From Brevundimonas sp. UBA2388 (GTDB lineage: Bacteria > Pseudomonadota > Alphaproteobacteria > Caulobacterales > Caulobacteraceae), in contig DDSO01000143.1 of assembly GCA_002343425.1 (NCBI GenBank), positions 5,573 through 61,074 of the forward strand: 55,502 nucleotides of DNA, written 5' to 3'. Numbering within the stretch: position 1 is the first letter of the stretch; each line of letters begins with the position of its first letter. Of this stretch, positions 19,699-28,719 are shown piece after piece. The notes beneath the pieces are model-generated. The model was given only the letters and a program-made list of their open reading frames with translations. It was not told the DNA's origin and ran no database searches. The position numbers and the translations under genes are program-made.

Positions 19699-20421
19699 AT
19701 GGACCGGATCAAACGCTTTCTGCCCCTGATATTGCTGGCCGGCGTCATCGCCCTGATCTTCGCCATGGGCTGGAACCGCTATCTGTCGCTCGACACCCTG
19801 CGCGACCACGGCCAGTCCTTCCGGGACTTCACCGCCGACAACTATCTGGTCAGCCTGCTGATCCTGATGGCCCTGTTCGCGGTGCTGACGGCCAGCGTGG
19901 TGCCGGGCGTCTTCTTTCTTACCATCACGGCCGGCTATCTGTTCGGGCCCTGGGTGGGCGGAATATCGACCTCCATCGCGGCGACCGGGGGAGCCCTGGT
20001 CGTCTATGCCGTCGCCCGTGGCGCGCTCGGCGGGGCGCTGCGCCGCAAGGCCGCCCGTGACATGGGCCTGCTGAAGACGATCTGCGACGCCATCGACCGG
20101 GACACCTTCTGGTATGTGCTCGCCTCCCGCCTCGCTGTGGTCGTGCCCTTCCACATGATCAATGTGGCGGCGGGCATCGTAGCGGTGCGTCTGGCGCCCT
20201 ATACCGTAGCCACCGTGATCGGCCTGTTGCCGGCCCACATCATCTATTGCTGGATCGGCGCCCGGTTGAACGAGCTGCTGCGAACCAACCCCAACCCTGA
20301 CTTTCAGGCGCTGTTCGGCCAGTTCTGGGCCCCGATGGCCGGGGTCTTCGTCCTGGCGGTGGTGCTGCCGTTCGCGCTCAAACGCCTTCAGGCCGCACTC
20401 GCCGGGAGGATCGCGACATGA
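19699..20421 (+). CDS. TVP38/TMEM64 family inner-membrane protein
   Basis: 240 residues, about six hydrophobic segments (first about 8-24, then 50-70, 70-95, 130-150, 160-185 and 210-230). The VTT/DedA-like core is recognisable in ASVVPGVFFLTITAGYLFGPWVGG and SRLAVVVPFHMINVAAG, the re-entrant loop region of the superfamily. Related proteins are proposed lipid scramblases or transporters; no substrate can be assigned. Divergent from rpmH. The kinase gene begins 40 bp downstream. Confidence 0.88.
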   Translation: MDRIKRFLPLILLAGVIALIFAMGWNRYLSLDTLRDHGQSFRDFTADNYLVSLLILMALFAVLTASVVPGVFFLTITAGYLFGPWVGGISTSIAATGGALVVYAVARGALGGALRRKAARDMGLLKTICDAIDRDTFWYVLASRLAVVVPFHMINVAAGIVAVRLAPYTVATVIGLLPAHIIYCWIGARLNELLRTNPNPDFQALFGQFWAPMAGVFVLAVVLPFALKRLQAALAGRIAT

Positions 20422-20461
20422 GCCGGGGCGCGTCTGGCCCAAGCATTGCGTATGGCGGGGC

Positions 20462-21925
20462 ATGAGCCGGCTTCAGCCCCTTCTTGGCGCCCTTCGCAGG
20501 GGACTGCGCCTGCCCGCCGACTGGCGCGAGCGGCTGAAGTTCCACGCCCCCGACGCCCTGGCCTGGCGGCTGCTCCTGCTAACCTTCATCTTCACCGTGG
20601 TGGTCGAGATCCTGATCATCGTCCCCAGTGCGGCCAGCTTCCATGAGCGCTGGCTGCTGGATCGGCTGCAGTCGGCGGAACTGGCCTCGGTCGGTGTCGA
20701 GGCCCTGCCCTATTCGGCCGTCGAGGACGACGCCGCCGAACAGCTGCTGGCCATCGGGGGGGTGCAGGCGGTGGTCGTCGGCGACCAGGGCGTGCGCCGT
20801 CTTCTCCTGCAGGCTCCCAACCTGCCCCGGACGCCGGACCTGATCGACCTGCGCCAAAGCCGCCCGGTGACCCGGATCGCCGATCCCTGGCGCACCCTGT
20901 TCGGCCACCCCGACCGGTCGATCCGCGTTCAGGCCCGACCGCGCTACCGCTCTGGCGACTTCATCGAGATTCTGGCCCCGGCCGAGCCCCTGAAGGCCGA
21001 ACTGGGCGCCTTCCTGGTCAACAGCCTGCTGACGTCGTTGATGATCTCGCTGGTCGCCGGGGGGCTGCTCTACGGCGGTCTGGCCTTTCTGGTGCTGCAG
21101 CCGCTGCGGCGGGTCACCCGCTCGATCGAGCATTTCGCCCTCGACCCCGAAGCCGAGGGCGATCCGCCCAGCGATCGGCACGACGAGATCGGCCGGGTGG
21201 AGCGCGAGCTGGCGCGGATGCAGGAGGAGGTTCGGGTCTCGCTGCGGTCCCGCGCCCGACTGGTCGCGCTGGGCGAGGCGGTGGCCAAGATCAATCACGA
21301 CCTGCGCAACATGCTGACCTCGGCCCAGATGGCCTCTGAGAGACTGGCCGATTCGCCCGACCCCGAGGTGGCCCGTGTCCTGCCGCGGCTGGAGCGGGCC
21401 CTGGGCCGCGCCGCCGCCCTGTCGCGCAATGTGCTGGAGTACGGCAAGAGCGAGGAGCCGCCGCCGCAGCGCGTCCGCATCCCGCTGGCGCCGGCCATCA
21501 CCGCGGCCGCCGAGGACGCCGGACTGACGGCGGAGGGCGTCCGCCTGGTCAGGTCCATTCCGGCGCGACTGAGCATCCAGGCCGATGGCGACCAGTTGCA
21601 CCGCGTGCTGGTCAATCTGATGCGCAATGCCCGTCAGGCCATCGAGAGCGACCCCACCCGCCGGACGGGCAGCAAGGGCGTGGTCCGCGTCACCGCCTCG
21701 ACCGAGGACGGAGATTGCATCATTCACATCGCCGACGACGGCCCCGGCATTCCGCCGAGACTGTCTGAAAGCCTGTTCGAGCCCTTCGTCAGCGGCCGGG
21801 CGTCGGAGGGGGCCGGTCTGGGACTGGCCATTTCGCGCGAACTGGCCGCGAACCACGGCGGCGCCCTGACCCTGGTCGAGACCGGGCCGATGGGCACCAC
21901 CTTCGCCCTGCGGCTGCCACACTGA
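20462..21925 (+). CDS. Membrane sensor histidine kinase
   Basis: 487 residues. Two transmembrane segments (about 36-57 and 186-212) enclose a periplasmic sensor domain of about 125 residues. A HAMP linker follows (about 212-262; LQPLRRVTRSIEHF). The HisKA dimerisation helix has the phospho-acceptor H279 in KINHDLRNMLTSAQ. The HATPase domain shows N (LVNLMRNARQAI), G1 (IADDGPGIPP) and G2 (GAGLGLAISRELAANHGG). No response regulator is adjacent, so the partner is elsewhere. The signal is unknown. Confidence 0.92.
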   Translation: MSRLQPLLGALRRGLRLPADWRERLKFHAPDALAWRLLLLTFIFTVVVEILIIVPSAASFHERWLLDRLQSAELASVGVEALPYSAVEDDAAEQLLAIGGVQAVVVGDQGVRRLLLQAPNLPRTPDLIDLRQSRPVTRIADPWRTLFGHPDRSIRVQARPRYRSGDFIEILAPAEPLKAELGAFLVNSLLTSLMISLVAGGLLYGGLAFLVLQPLRRVTRSIEHFALDPEAEGDPPSDRHDEIGRVERELARMQEEVRVSLRSRARLVALGEAVAKINHDLRNMLTSAQMASERLADSPDPEVARVLPRLERALGRAAALSRNVLEYGKSEEPPPQRVRIPLAPAITAAAEDAGLTAEGVRLVRSIPARLSIQADGDQLHRVLVNLMRNARQAIESDPTRRTGSKGVVRVTASTEDGDCIIHIADDGPGIPPRLSESLFEPFVSGRASEGAGLGLAISRELAANHGGALTLVETGPMGTTFALRLPH

Positions 21926-22017
21926 AGGGACCAAATCGCCCGACCGGCGTTATCGCTGGCGGAACCGGACCAAGGCGCTCAGCGTCACCATATGCTTTTC
22001 TGTTCAGGAGGCCCTGC

Positions 22018-22518
22018 ATGACCCGTTTCACCCTCGCTGCCGCGACCGCCCTGCTGCTGGCCGCCGGCCCGGTCATCGCCCAGACGACCCCGCCCCAGGC
22101 GCCGACCCAGAGGACGACGCCTCAGCAGACCCCCGCCCAGGCGCCGGTCTCCAACCCGGCTCCGGGTTCCCAGGAATGGCTGCGGCTGCGTGGCGAAAGC
22201 TACAGCGCCGCGCCCGAGGTGGAGCAGGACCCGGCCGAGGTCGCCGAGACGATCCGTCTGAACGCCGCCATCGCCGCCCGCAACGCGGCCGCCGAACGCC
22301 GCGAGATCGAGGGGACGGCGGCGTGGCAGGCCGAGGACGCCCGCTGGCGCGCCGAAACCGCCCGGCTGGAAACCCAGCGCGCCCAATGGGAAGCCGACGC
22401 CGCGGCTGCCGAGGCCGCCCGCCTCCGCTACGAGCGCGAACGCGCAGCCTGGGCCGCCGAGGTCGCCGCCTGCCAACGCTCGCCCCGGTCCTGCGTGAGC
22501 CGTTCGCCGGGATACTGA
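22018..22518 (+). CDS. Secreted Ala/Glu-rich coiled-coil protein of unknown function
   Basis: 166 residues. A signal peptide (MTRFTLAAATALLLAAGPVIAQ) is followed by a Pro/Gln/Thr-rich linker (about 22-50). A long Ala/Glu/Arg-rich helix follows (about 75-150) that should form a coiled coil. Two cysteines near the C-terminus (ACQRSPRSCVSRS) could form a disulfide in the periplasm. No family is recognised. A role as an envelope structural protein is only a guess. Confidence 0.75.
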   Translation: MTRFTLAAATALLLAAGPVIAQTTPPQAPTQRTTPQQTPAQAPVSNPAPGSQEWLRLRGESYSAAPEVEQDPAEVAETIRLNAAIAARNAAAERREIEGTAAWQAEDARWRAETARLETQRAQWEADAAAAEAARLRYERERAAWAAEVAACQRSPRSCVSRSPGY

Positions 22519-22632
22519 CGCGCCGGTCTGAAACCCCGAAGCCAGCCGGGTCGTAGTTCGGTACGCGCCGTTGCGCCCCGCCCACGGTCGTGAGACCGTC
22601 CGGTCGAGTGGCTCCGGCCCCGGGGGGTGACC

Positions 22633-23445
22633 ATGACCGACATCGCCGGCGAGCCCGAGAGCGAACCACCGAAGCGCCGCGCGGACCGTCCGTTGTCAGG
22701 GGGCCGCACCGATACCTGGCGGCATCCCGCCTGGGTCCGGGTGGCGCACTGGCTGAACGTCGTCGCCGTCGTCGTCCTGATCATGAGCGGGCTCAACATC
22801 CTGCTGGCGCACCCGCACCTCTACTGGGGCATCCGCTCGACCTTCGCCGACCCCTGGGTCAGCATTCCCCCGATCCCGAACTGGCTGCTGATCCCCCAGG
22901 GGCGCAATCTGGCGGAGGCGCGGAACTACCATTTCCTGTTCGCCTGGATCTTCGTCCTGAACGGCCTGCTCTATCTGCTGATGGGGCTGATCACCCGCCG
23001 TTTCGGCCGCCGGCTGTGGCCGACCGGCGCGGACCTCAAGGGCATCGGGCCCTCGGTGGCGGAGCACGCGCGCTTCCACTTCCCGACCGACGATCACGCC
23101 CGGACCTACAACGTCATCCAGAAGCTGACCTATCTGGCCATGATCCTGATCATCCTGCCGATGATGCTGATCACCGGCCTGTCGATGTCGCCCGGCTTCA
23201 ACGCCATCGGCGGGATACTGCTGGATCTGATGGGCGGGCGGCAGTCGGCGCGGACGCTGCATTTCATCTCGGCGGCGCTGATCGTCGGCTTCATCGTCAT
23301 CCACGTCGGTCTGGTGATCTGGACCGGCCTGTTCAACAACATGCGGTCGATGATTACCGGCTGGTTCGTCATCGAGCCGCCGGGGTCGACGGCGGGGCCG
23401 AAGCTCCGGCCTAGGCCGCCGGCCGATGCGGGAGATGCGTCATGA
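22633..23445 (+). CDS. Cytochrome b domain protein, membrane partner of the molybdoenzyme
   Basis: About 270 residues, cytochrome b561/thiosulfate-reductase gamma type. Four or five membrane helices hold paired histidines: RVAHWLN, ARNYHFLFAW, RTLHFISA and IVIHVGLVIW, suitable for two b hemes. ATG 22633 is chosen because GGGGGG sits 5 bp upstream; GTG 22627 is in frame but overlaps that site. It overlaps the next gene by 4 bp (ATGA), so the two are coupled. It probably exchanges electrons between the quinone pool and the periplasmic molybdopterin subunit. Confidence 0.88.
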   Translation: MTDIAGEPESEPPKRRADRPLSGGRTDTWRHPAWVRVAHWLNVVAVVVLIMSGLNILLAHPHLYWGIRSTFADPWVSIPPIPNWLLIPQGRNLAEARNYHFLFAWIFVLNGLLYLLMGLITRRFGRRLWPTGADLKGIGPSVAEHARFHFPTDDHARTYNVIQKLTYLAMILIILPMMLITGLSMSPGFNAIGGILLDLMGGRQSARTLHFISAALIVGFIVIHVGLVIWTGLFNNMRSMITGWFVIEPPGSTAGPKLRPRPPADAGDAS

Positions 23446-24200
23446 ACCGTCGCCGCTGGCTGACCGGAGCCTTTGCAACCGCTGCGACCGCCATGCTCGC
23501 CGCCTGCGGTCAGGCCGGGACCAGCCTGGCCGAACAGGCGCGGCGGATGGGCGAGGGCCTGACGCGGCGGACGCAACGCCTGCTGATCCCCCGCGACGCC
23601 CTGGCGCCGACCTACAGCCGCGCGGATATCTCGCCCGACTTCAGGGCCAACGGCTCCATCAGCCCCGCCGCCGCCGACTACAAGGCGCTCAGGGACAATG
23701 ACTTCGCCGACTATCGGCTGGTCATCGACGGTCTGGTCGAACGGCCCCTGTCGCTGGGTCTGGCGGAGCTGCGCACGCGCCCGGCGCAGAGCCAGATCAC
23801 CAAACACGACTGCGTCGAGGGCTGGACCTCGATCGGCGAATGGACCGGGGTGCGGCTTGAGACCCTGCTCGACGAGGCGGGGCTGAAGCCGGAGGCGCGC
23901 TACATCGTCTTCCACTGTTTCGACGCCCTGACCCAGACCGAAGACGGGGAGCGCTACTATGAGAGCATCGACCTGATCGATGCGCGTCATCCGCAGACGA
24001 TCCTGGCCTGGGCGATGAACGGCGAGACCCTGCCGGTCCCCCATGGCGCGCCGCTGCGGCTGAGGGTCGAGCGGCAGCTGGGCTACAAGCACGCCAAATA
24101 CATCAAGCGGATCGAGGTGGTCGAAAGCTTCGCCCACATCGGCGGCGGCAAGGGCGGCTACTGGGAAGACCGGGGGTACGAGTGGTACGCGGGCATCTGA
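23442..24200 (+). CDS. Molybdopterin-dependent oxidoreductase, sulfite oxidase / MsrP fold
   Basis: 252 residues. The start MNRRRWLTGAFATAATAML carries a twin-arginine motif and then a lipobox-like LAAC, so the protein is a likely Tat-exported lipoprotein. The Mo-coordinating cysteine is C124 in ITKHDCVEGWTSIGEWTG. APLRLRVERQLGYKHAKYIKRIE is typical of the domain that binds molybdopterin. It is translationally coupled to the cytochrome b gene. The substrate may be sulfite, a sulfoxide or something else. It differs from MsrP in the N-terminal region. Confidence 0.9.
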   Translation: MNRRRWLTGAFATAATAMLAACGQAGTSLAEQARRMGEGLTRRTQRLLIPRDALAPTYSRADISPDFRANGSISPAAADYKALRDNDFADYRLVIDGLVERPLSLGLAELRTRPAQSQITKHDCVEGWTSIGEWTGVRLETLLDEAGLKPEARYIVFHCFDALTQTEDGERYYESIDLIDARHPQTILAWAMNGETLPVPHGAPLRLRVERQLGYKHAKYIKRIEVVESFAHIGGGKGGYWEDRGYEWYAGI

Positions 24201-25753
24201 CCCGACGGGGGCTGGGGCTGGCGGCGGGGGCGGCGCTGATCGCCCCGGCAGTTCCGGCAAGGGCTCGGTCGATCAGCGTCTTCGCCACGACCCGTCATGG
24301 CCTTGTCAGCGCGCGCGCCGAGGGCGGGGTGCTGGCGTTCAAGGGCGTGCCCTACGGCGCGGACACAGGCCCGCGGCGGTTCCAGCCGCCAGTCCCGCCG
24401 GCCCCGTGGAGCGAGCCGCATTTGGGCAGGGATTTCGGCCCCGCGTCGCCCCAGCGCGGTAACGAGCCGAACCAGTCCGAGGACTGCCTGCGTCTCAATG
24501 TCTGGACGCCGAAGCTGGACGCCGGGCGGCGGCCGGTGATCGTCTATATCCACGGCGGCGCCTATGCGACGGGATCAGGCTCCAGCCCCCTGACCAACGG
24601 CGCCCGGCTGGCGGCGCGGGGCGATTTGGTCGTGGTGACCGTCAACCACCGTCTGGGGCCGTTGGGATATGCCTCGCTGGCGCGGCTGGCGCCGGGGTTC
24701 GAGGACTCGGGCAATCTGGGGCAGCTGGATCTGGTGCTGGCGCTGCAGTGGGTGCGGGACAATATCGCGGCCTTCGGCGGCGATCCCGGCTGCGTCACCG
24801 TGGTCGGCCAGTCGGGCGGCGGGGCCAAGATCGCGACCCTGATGGCCATGCCCGCGGCGGCGGGCCTGTTCCACCGGGCCGTGACCATGAGCGGCCAGCA
24901 GGTCACGGCGTCGGGGCCGCTGAACGCCACCCGCCGGGCCGAGGTCTGGCTGGAGGCGCTGGGCCTGACGCCGGACCGGATCGACGAGGTCCGCACGATG
25001 CCGGTCGAACGGCTGATCGAGGCGGCGGGGGCGACCGACCCCATCCTCGGCGGCTCGCTGTATTTCGGACCGGTGCTGGATGGACGCAGCCTGACGCGGC
25101 ACCCTTTCTGGCCCGACGCACCGGCGCAGTCCGCCCGTGTCCCGATGATGATCGGCAATACCCGGGAAGAGACCCTGGCCTTTCTCGGCGGCGACCCGGC
25201 CAATGCGGGGCTGACCTGGGAGAGCCTGCCCGCGCGGCTGACGCCGTCGCAGATGCGGATCGACGTGGCGCCGGAGGAGGTGGTGGCCTGGTATCGCGCC
25301 AATCACCCGGCGATGAGCCCCGACCAGGTCCTGATCCGCGCCACCACCGCGGCCCGCAGTTGGCGCGCCGCCGTGATCGAGGCCGAGATGCGGGCTGCGC
25401 AAGGCTCGCCCGCCTATGTCTTTCAGCTGGACTGGGCCAGCCGACTGCCCAACGGCCGGACCGGCGCCTACCACACCTCGGACATTCCCCTGATGCTGGA
25501 CAATGTCGCCGCCGAGGGGTCGGGGGCGGTCGGGCCGGAGGCGCAGGCCATGTCCGACCGGATGAGCGACACGCTGCTGGCCTTCGCCCGGACCGGCGAT
25601 CCGAACCACGTCGGCCTGCCGCGCTGGACGCCCTATTCGCTGGAGCGGCGGGAGACCATGGTCATGGACCTGCCGCCCCGGATGGAGAACGATCCGCGCG
25701 GGGATGAGCGGCGGTTCTTCGGGCGGATTCCGTATATCCAGCCGGGGACGTGA
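24182..25753 (+). CDS. Carboxylesterase / type B lipase family protein, exported
   Basis: 523 residues. GTG 24182 lies inside the end of the molybdoenzyme gene (19-bp overlap) and yields MVRGHLTRRGLGLAAGAALIAP, a twin-arginine-like signal. Catalytic residues of type B carboxylesterases are visible: oxyanion hole YIHGGAYATGSG, nucleophile VVGQSGGGAKI (serine with Gly instead of Ala after it), and a distal His in YHTSDIPLML. SEDCLRLNVWTP is the family EDCL signature. The overlap with a redox operon is unusual and suggests co-expression. Confidence 0.9.
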   Translation: MVRGHLTRRGLGLAAGAALIAPAVPARARSISVFATTRHGLVSARAEGGVLAFKGVPYGADTGPRRFQPPVPPAPWSEPHLGRDFGPASPQRGNEPNQSEDCLRLNVWTPKLDAGRRPVIVYIHGGAYATGSGSSPLTNGARLAARGDLVVVTVNHRLGPLGYASLARLAPGFEDSGNLGQLDLVLALQWVRDNIAAFGGDPGCVTVVGQSGGGAKIATLMAMPAAAGLFHRAVTMSGQQVTASGPLNATRRAEVWLEALGLTPDRIDEVRTMPVERLIEAAGATDPILGGSLYFGPVLDGRSLTRHPFWPDAPAQSARVPMMIGNTREETLAFLGGDPANAGLTWESLPARLTPSQMRIDVAPEEVVAWYRANHPAMSPDQVLIRATTAARSWRAAVIEAEMRAAQGSPAYVFQLDWASRLPNGRTGAYHTSDIPLMLDNVAAEGSGAVGPEAQAMSDRMSDTLLAFARTGDPNHVGLPRWTPYSLERRETMVMDLPPRMENDPRGDERRFFGRIPYIQPGT

Positions 25754-25779
25754 GGATCGTGTCGGGAGAGTGGAAAGCT

Positions 25780-26577
25780 ATGTGGGCCAGGTATGTACCG
25801 GCTGTGGCGCTTGCTGGCGGGCTGATCGCGCCGTCGGCGTTTGCCCAGGAGCTCGCCAACCCCAGTTGGGCGGCGATGCCGGACGGGGAGGCGATGGCGG
25901 AAGCCTATCCAGTATTCGCCTATATGGCCGAATTGGATGGCGACGTGATCCTGCAATGCGGAATCGCCGCCGACAGCACCCTGTCGCTTTGCCGCGCCGT
26001 GGAGGCCAGGCCGGCGGGACTTGGCTTTGATCGGGCCGGACTGTCAGTGGCCTCGCTGTTCAGAGCGAATCCCGCCCGGGTTGATGGTGAGACCGTCCCG
26101 TCCCAGGTCCGGTTCGCGGTCCGTTTCCGTATGCCGGCGCTGGAGTGGGCTCCGCCGTGGACGGGGCCCGAGCCGACGCCCGAGCATCTCGCCGCCGCCC
26201 GCGCCGTCGTGGAGGAAAGGGCAGCCTGGGATATGCGGGGCCCCGAGTCCTTTGCGACCATGGACCTCGACGTTGATGTGGACCGCGAAGCCAGGGTTCG
26301 GGCGATCGTTCTCGCGGTGAAGGCCGAGTTCCTCGAGCAGGAGATCGAGGCGGGGGCTCTGTGGACCGCCCGCCTGTTTACTCCCGAACAGATCGCCGAA
26401 GCCTCGGCGACCGGAGAGGATCCGCCGCCGCCGCCGGACGATCTCAGCGCTTCAGCCGGCGACGCCTGGGACAGGATGGGCATAAGTTCGAGCCAGCGTC
26501 TGAGACAGCTCTATTGCGCCGAGTTTGACTGTCCCACACTCCCGTTGCCGAGCCCGCACGCAGCTGCGGACCAGTAG
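25780..26577 (+). CDS. Exported protein with TonB C-terminal-like domain
   Basis: 265 residues from ATG 25780, preferred over GTG 25750 (which overlaps the esterase stop) because GGGAGAG is well placed upstream and a signal peptide follows (MWARYVPAVALAGGLIAPSAFAQ). Residues about 45-120 (DVILQCGIAADSTLSLCRAV ... FAVRFRMP) resemble the beta-alpha-beta TonB C-terminal fold. Unlike true TonB there is no N-terminal membrane anchor or Pro-rich spanner. The second half is acidic and unclassified, with a Pro-rich patch (DPPPPPDD). Function unknown. Confidence 0.75.
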   Translation: MWARYVPAVALAGGLIAPSAFAQELANPSWAAMPDGEAMAEAYPVFAYMAELDGDVILQCGIAADSTLSLCRAVEARPAGLGFDRAGLSVASLFRANPARVDGETVPSQVRFAVRFRMPALEWAPPWTGPEPTPEHLAAARAVVEERAAWDMRGPESFATMDLDVDVDREARVRAIVLAVKAEFLEQEIEAGALWTARLFTPEQIAEASATGEDPPPPPDDLSASAGDAWDRMGISSSQRLRQLYCAEFDCPTLPLPSPHAAADQ

Positions 26578-26618
26578 CGGGCTGACGGCAAGATCGCAGT
26601 GCGTGAGGTGAGGCTGCC

Positions 26619-27662
26619 TCAGGCCTCCGCGCCCTCGGCCCGCTTCTTCATCATGGCGTCGAAACTGCCCCAGACGCCCTCGGCCCCGTGCCAGGAGCCG
26701 GTGGTGGCGGCCTTGGAGTATTCGGTGGCGCGTGCCTCGAAGAAGTTGGCGTGTTCGACGCCCGACAGCAGGGACTGCAGCCAGGGCAGCGGGTTTTCCT
26801 TGACGCCGTAGACCTCGGGCAGATGCAGCTGGCGCAGACGCCAGTCGGCGATGAAGCGGATGTATTGTTTGATGTCCTCGGGCGTCATGCCGTTCACCGG
26901 GCCCATCTCGAAAGCCAGGTCGATGAAGCGGTCCTCCATCTCGACCACGGTCTTGCAGCAGTCGACGATGTCGGCGGCGACCTGGGGCGTGACCGCCCCC
27001 GTCTCCTTGTTGAAGGCGTGATAGAGCTTGATGATGCCTTCGCAGTGCAGGCTCTCGTCACGGACCGACCAGCTGACGATCTGGCCCATGCCCTTCATCT
27101 TGTTCTGACGGGGGAAATTCATCAGCATCGCGAAGCTGGCGAACAGCTGAAGGCCCTCGGAGAAGCCGCCGAACATGGCCAGCGTCCGGGCGACGTCGGC
27201 GTTGGTCTCGACCCCGAACTTGCCCATGAAGTCATGCTTGTCGCGCATGGCCTCGTATTCCATGAAGGCGCCGAACTCGCTCTCGGGCATGCCGATGGTC
27301 TCGAGCAGCAGGGCATAGGCCGCGATGTGGATGGTCTCCATGTTGGCGAAGGACGCCAGCATCATCTTGACCTCGGTCGGTTTGAACACCCGACCGTATT
27401 TTTCCATGTAGTTGTCCTGGACCTCGATGTCGGCCTGGGTGAAGAAGCGGAAAATCTGGGTCAGCAGGTTCCGCTCTGACGGCGTCAGATTGACCGCCCA
27501 GTCCTTCATGTCCTCGCCCAGCGGCACCTCTTCGGGCATCCAGTGGACCTGCTGCTGCTTCTTCCACATGTCGAACGCCCAGGGGTAGCGGAACGGCTTG
27601 TAGGCCGCCGACGGGGTCAGAAGGCCGGGCGTGGTGGGCTTGATCGAAACGTGCGCGTTCAT
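26619..27662 (-). CDS. nrdB: Ribonucleoside-diphosphate reductase beta subunit (R2)
   Basis: 347 residues. It holds the di-iron tyrosyl radical cofactor used by NrdA to make dNDPs. Metal-ligand blocks are clear: QIFRFFTQADIEVQDNY, ASFANMETIHIAAYA, SVRDESLHCEG. The C-terminus ends KKRAEGAEA. ATG 27662 (MNAHVSIKP) is the chosen start; two upstream in-frame ATGs lack family similarity. nrdA lies 5.6 kb away on the other strand, which is unusual because nrdA and nrdB are usually adjacent. A box resembling the one before nrdA lies at 27769-27783. Confidence 0.94.
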   Translation of the reverse strand: MNAHVSIKPTTPGLLTPSAAYKPFRYPWAFDMWKKQQQVHWMPEEVPLGEDMKDWAVNLTPSERNLLTQIFRFFTQADIEVQDNYMEKYGRVFKPTEVKMMLASFANMETIHIAAYALLLETIGMPESEFGAFMEYEAMRDKHDFMGKFGVETNADVARTLAMFGGFSEGLQLFASFAMLMNFPRQNKMKGMGQIVSWSVRDESLHCEGIIKLYHAFNKETGAVTPQVAADIVDCCKTVVEMEDRFIDLAFEMGPVNGMTPEDIKQYIRFIADWRLRQLHLPEVYGVKENPLPWLQSLLSGVEHANFFEARATEYSKAATTGSWHGAEGVWGSFDAMMKKRAEGAEA

Positions 27663-27682
27663 CGGGTACGGGGCTCTGAAGC

Positions 27683-27783
27683 GAATCCGGGATTGAGGAT
27701 TCACCATGCGGGCGGACGGCCCCGGCGCCAAGCCGAAATGCGGCTATATTGCGATCACTTTTTGCGCGACCGCTAGATGTGGT
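27683..27783 (-). promoter_or_regulatory. nrdB control region with NrdR-like box and two GANTC sites
   Basis: On the minus strand ACCACATCTAGCGGT (27783-27769) differs by one base in 13 from ACCACATTTAGCG upstream of nrdA. It is a candidate NrdR box. A more degenerate GCAATATAGC (about 27752-27743) may be a second. Two GANTC methylation sites lie at 27683-27687 and 27698-27702, close to the start codon. Confidence 0.5.
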
Positions 27784-27912
27784 AGGTTACGGGCAGGTCT
27801 CTGGGGATGCGGCTGGGGACAAGCCCAAGCCCTCCCTATGCCGGCGCCGACAGGTCCTGGGCGCGGATGGACGGGCGAGGCGGTAGCCTGACCGGCGCAG
27901 GAGGAGGCATCC

Positions 27913-28563
27913 ATGACCTACACCGTCTATGGCGCCATGGGGTCGGGCTCGGTCCCGGTCGAGGCGGCCCTGACCCTGATCGGCGCGCCGTACACTGTGG
28001 TCGAGGCCGTCACCTGGGAGGGCGACTCCGAGCGCGACAAGGTCGCCCCGGTCAATCCGATGCGGCAGATCCCGGCCCTGATCACCCCCGAAGGCGAGAC
28101 CATCACCGAGAGCGCCGCCATCCTGATCTGGCTGGCCGAACAGCATCCCGAGGCAGCGCTGGCGCCGGAGGCCTGCGATCCACGGCGGGCGCAGTTCCTG
28201 CGCTGGATGACCTTTGTCCCGGCGGCCGTCTATTCGATGTTCTGGGTGCGGGACGAGCCGTCGCGGCTGGCGGGCGACGATCCCGCCGCCCAGGAGACGG
28301 TCAAGGTCCGCACCGCGGAACGCATCGCCGACTGCTGGGCGGCGATGGAAAGCCAGATCGAGCCGGGGCGTTTCCTTCTTGGCGCAGAACTGACGGTTCT
28401 GGACCTCTATGTCTCTGTCGCCAGCCGCTGGACGCCGTATCGCAAGCGGTTCCATGAGGTTGCGCCGCGCATGGGCGAGGCCATGCGGCGAGTCGACGCC
28501 CTGCCCGAGCTGACGGCCTTCTGGGCGGGGCGGTTTCCACTGGTGGGTCGATACGGGAGTTAG
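27913..28563 (+). CDS. Glutathione S-transferase family protein
   Basis: 216 residues. An N-terminal thioredoxin-like domain (about 1-78) carries NPMRQIPALITPEGETITESAAIL, the cis-Pro and ES(A) motif that binds the gamma-glutamyl moiety. An all-helical C-terminal domain follows (LTVLDLYVSVASRW). AGGAGG 6 bp before ATG 27913 supports the start. GSG near residue 11 may supply the catalytic residue. The substrate is unknown. Cytosolic. Confidence 0.9.
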   Translation: MTYTVYGAMGSGSVPVEAALTLIGAPYTVVEAVTWEGDSERDKVAPVNPMRQIPALITPEGETITESAAILIWLAEQHPEAALAPEACDPRRAQFLRWMTFVPAAVYSMFWVRDEPSRLAGDDPAAQETVKVRTAERIADCWAAMESQIEPGRFLLGAELTVLDLYVSVASRWTPYRKRFHEVAPRMGEAMRRVDALPELTAFWAGRFPLVGRYGS

Positions 28564-28575
28564 GTCAGGCCAATT

Positions 28576-28709
28576 CCGCTCATCCCCGCGACAGCGGGGA
28601 CCCAGTTCTGTCCAGCTTGACGCCGGTTTTACGGGACCGGGGAACTGAGGTCAGGCCAACCGCTGGATCGCCCAAAGCACTGGGTCCCCGCTGTCGCGGG
28701 GATGAGCGG
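28576..28709. repeat. Paired palindromic repeats (composite hairpin)
   Basis: Two arms (28576-28605 and 28679-28709) are reverse complements. Each also contains its own hairpin, CCCCGC/GCGGGG with a GACA or TGTC loop. The outer stem is about 30 bp with a 73-nt interior. AGGTCAGGCCAA occurs twice as a direct repeat (28562 and 28649). The outer CCGCTCATCCCCGC matches the repeat at 15,514. It separates the convergent GST and hybrid-kinase genes. Confidence 0.8.
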
Positions 28710-28719
28710 ATGAAAGAGA

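Noticed and set aside
27743..27752. Second NrdR box before nrdB (GCAATATAGC)
   Set aside because: The centre-to-centre distance to the first box (about 28-29 bp) does not match the 31-32 bp expected, and the flanks are poor.
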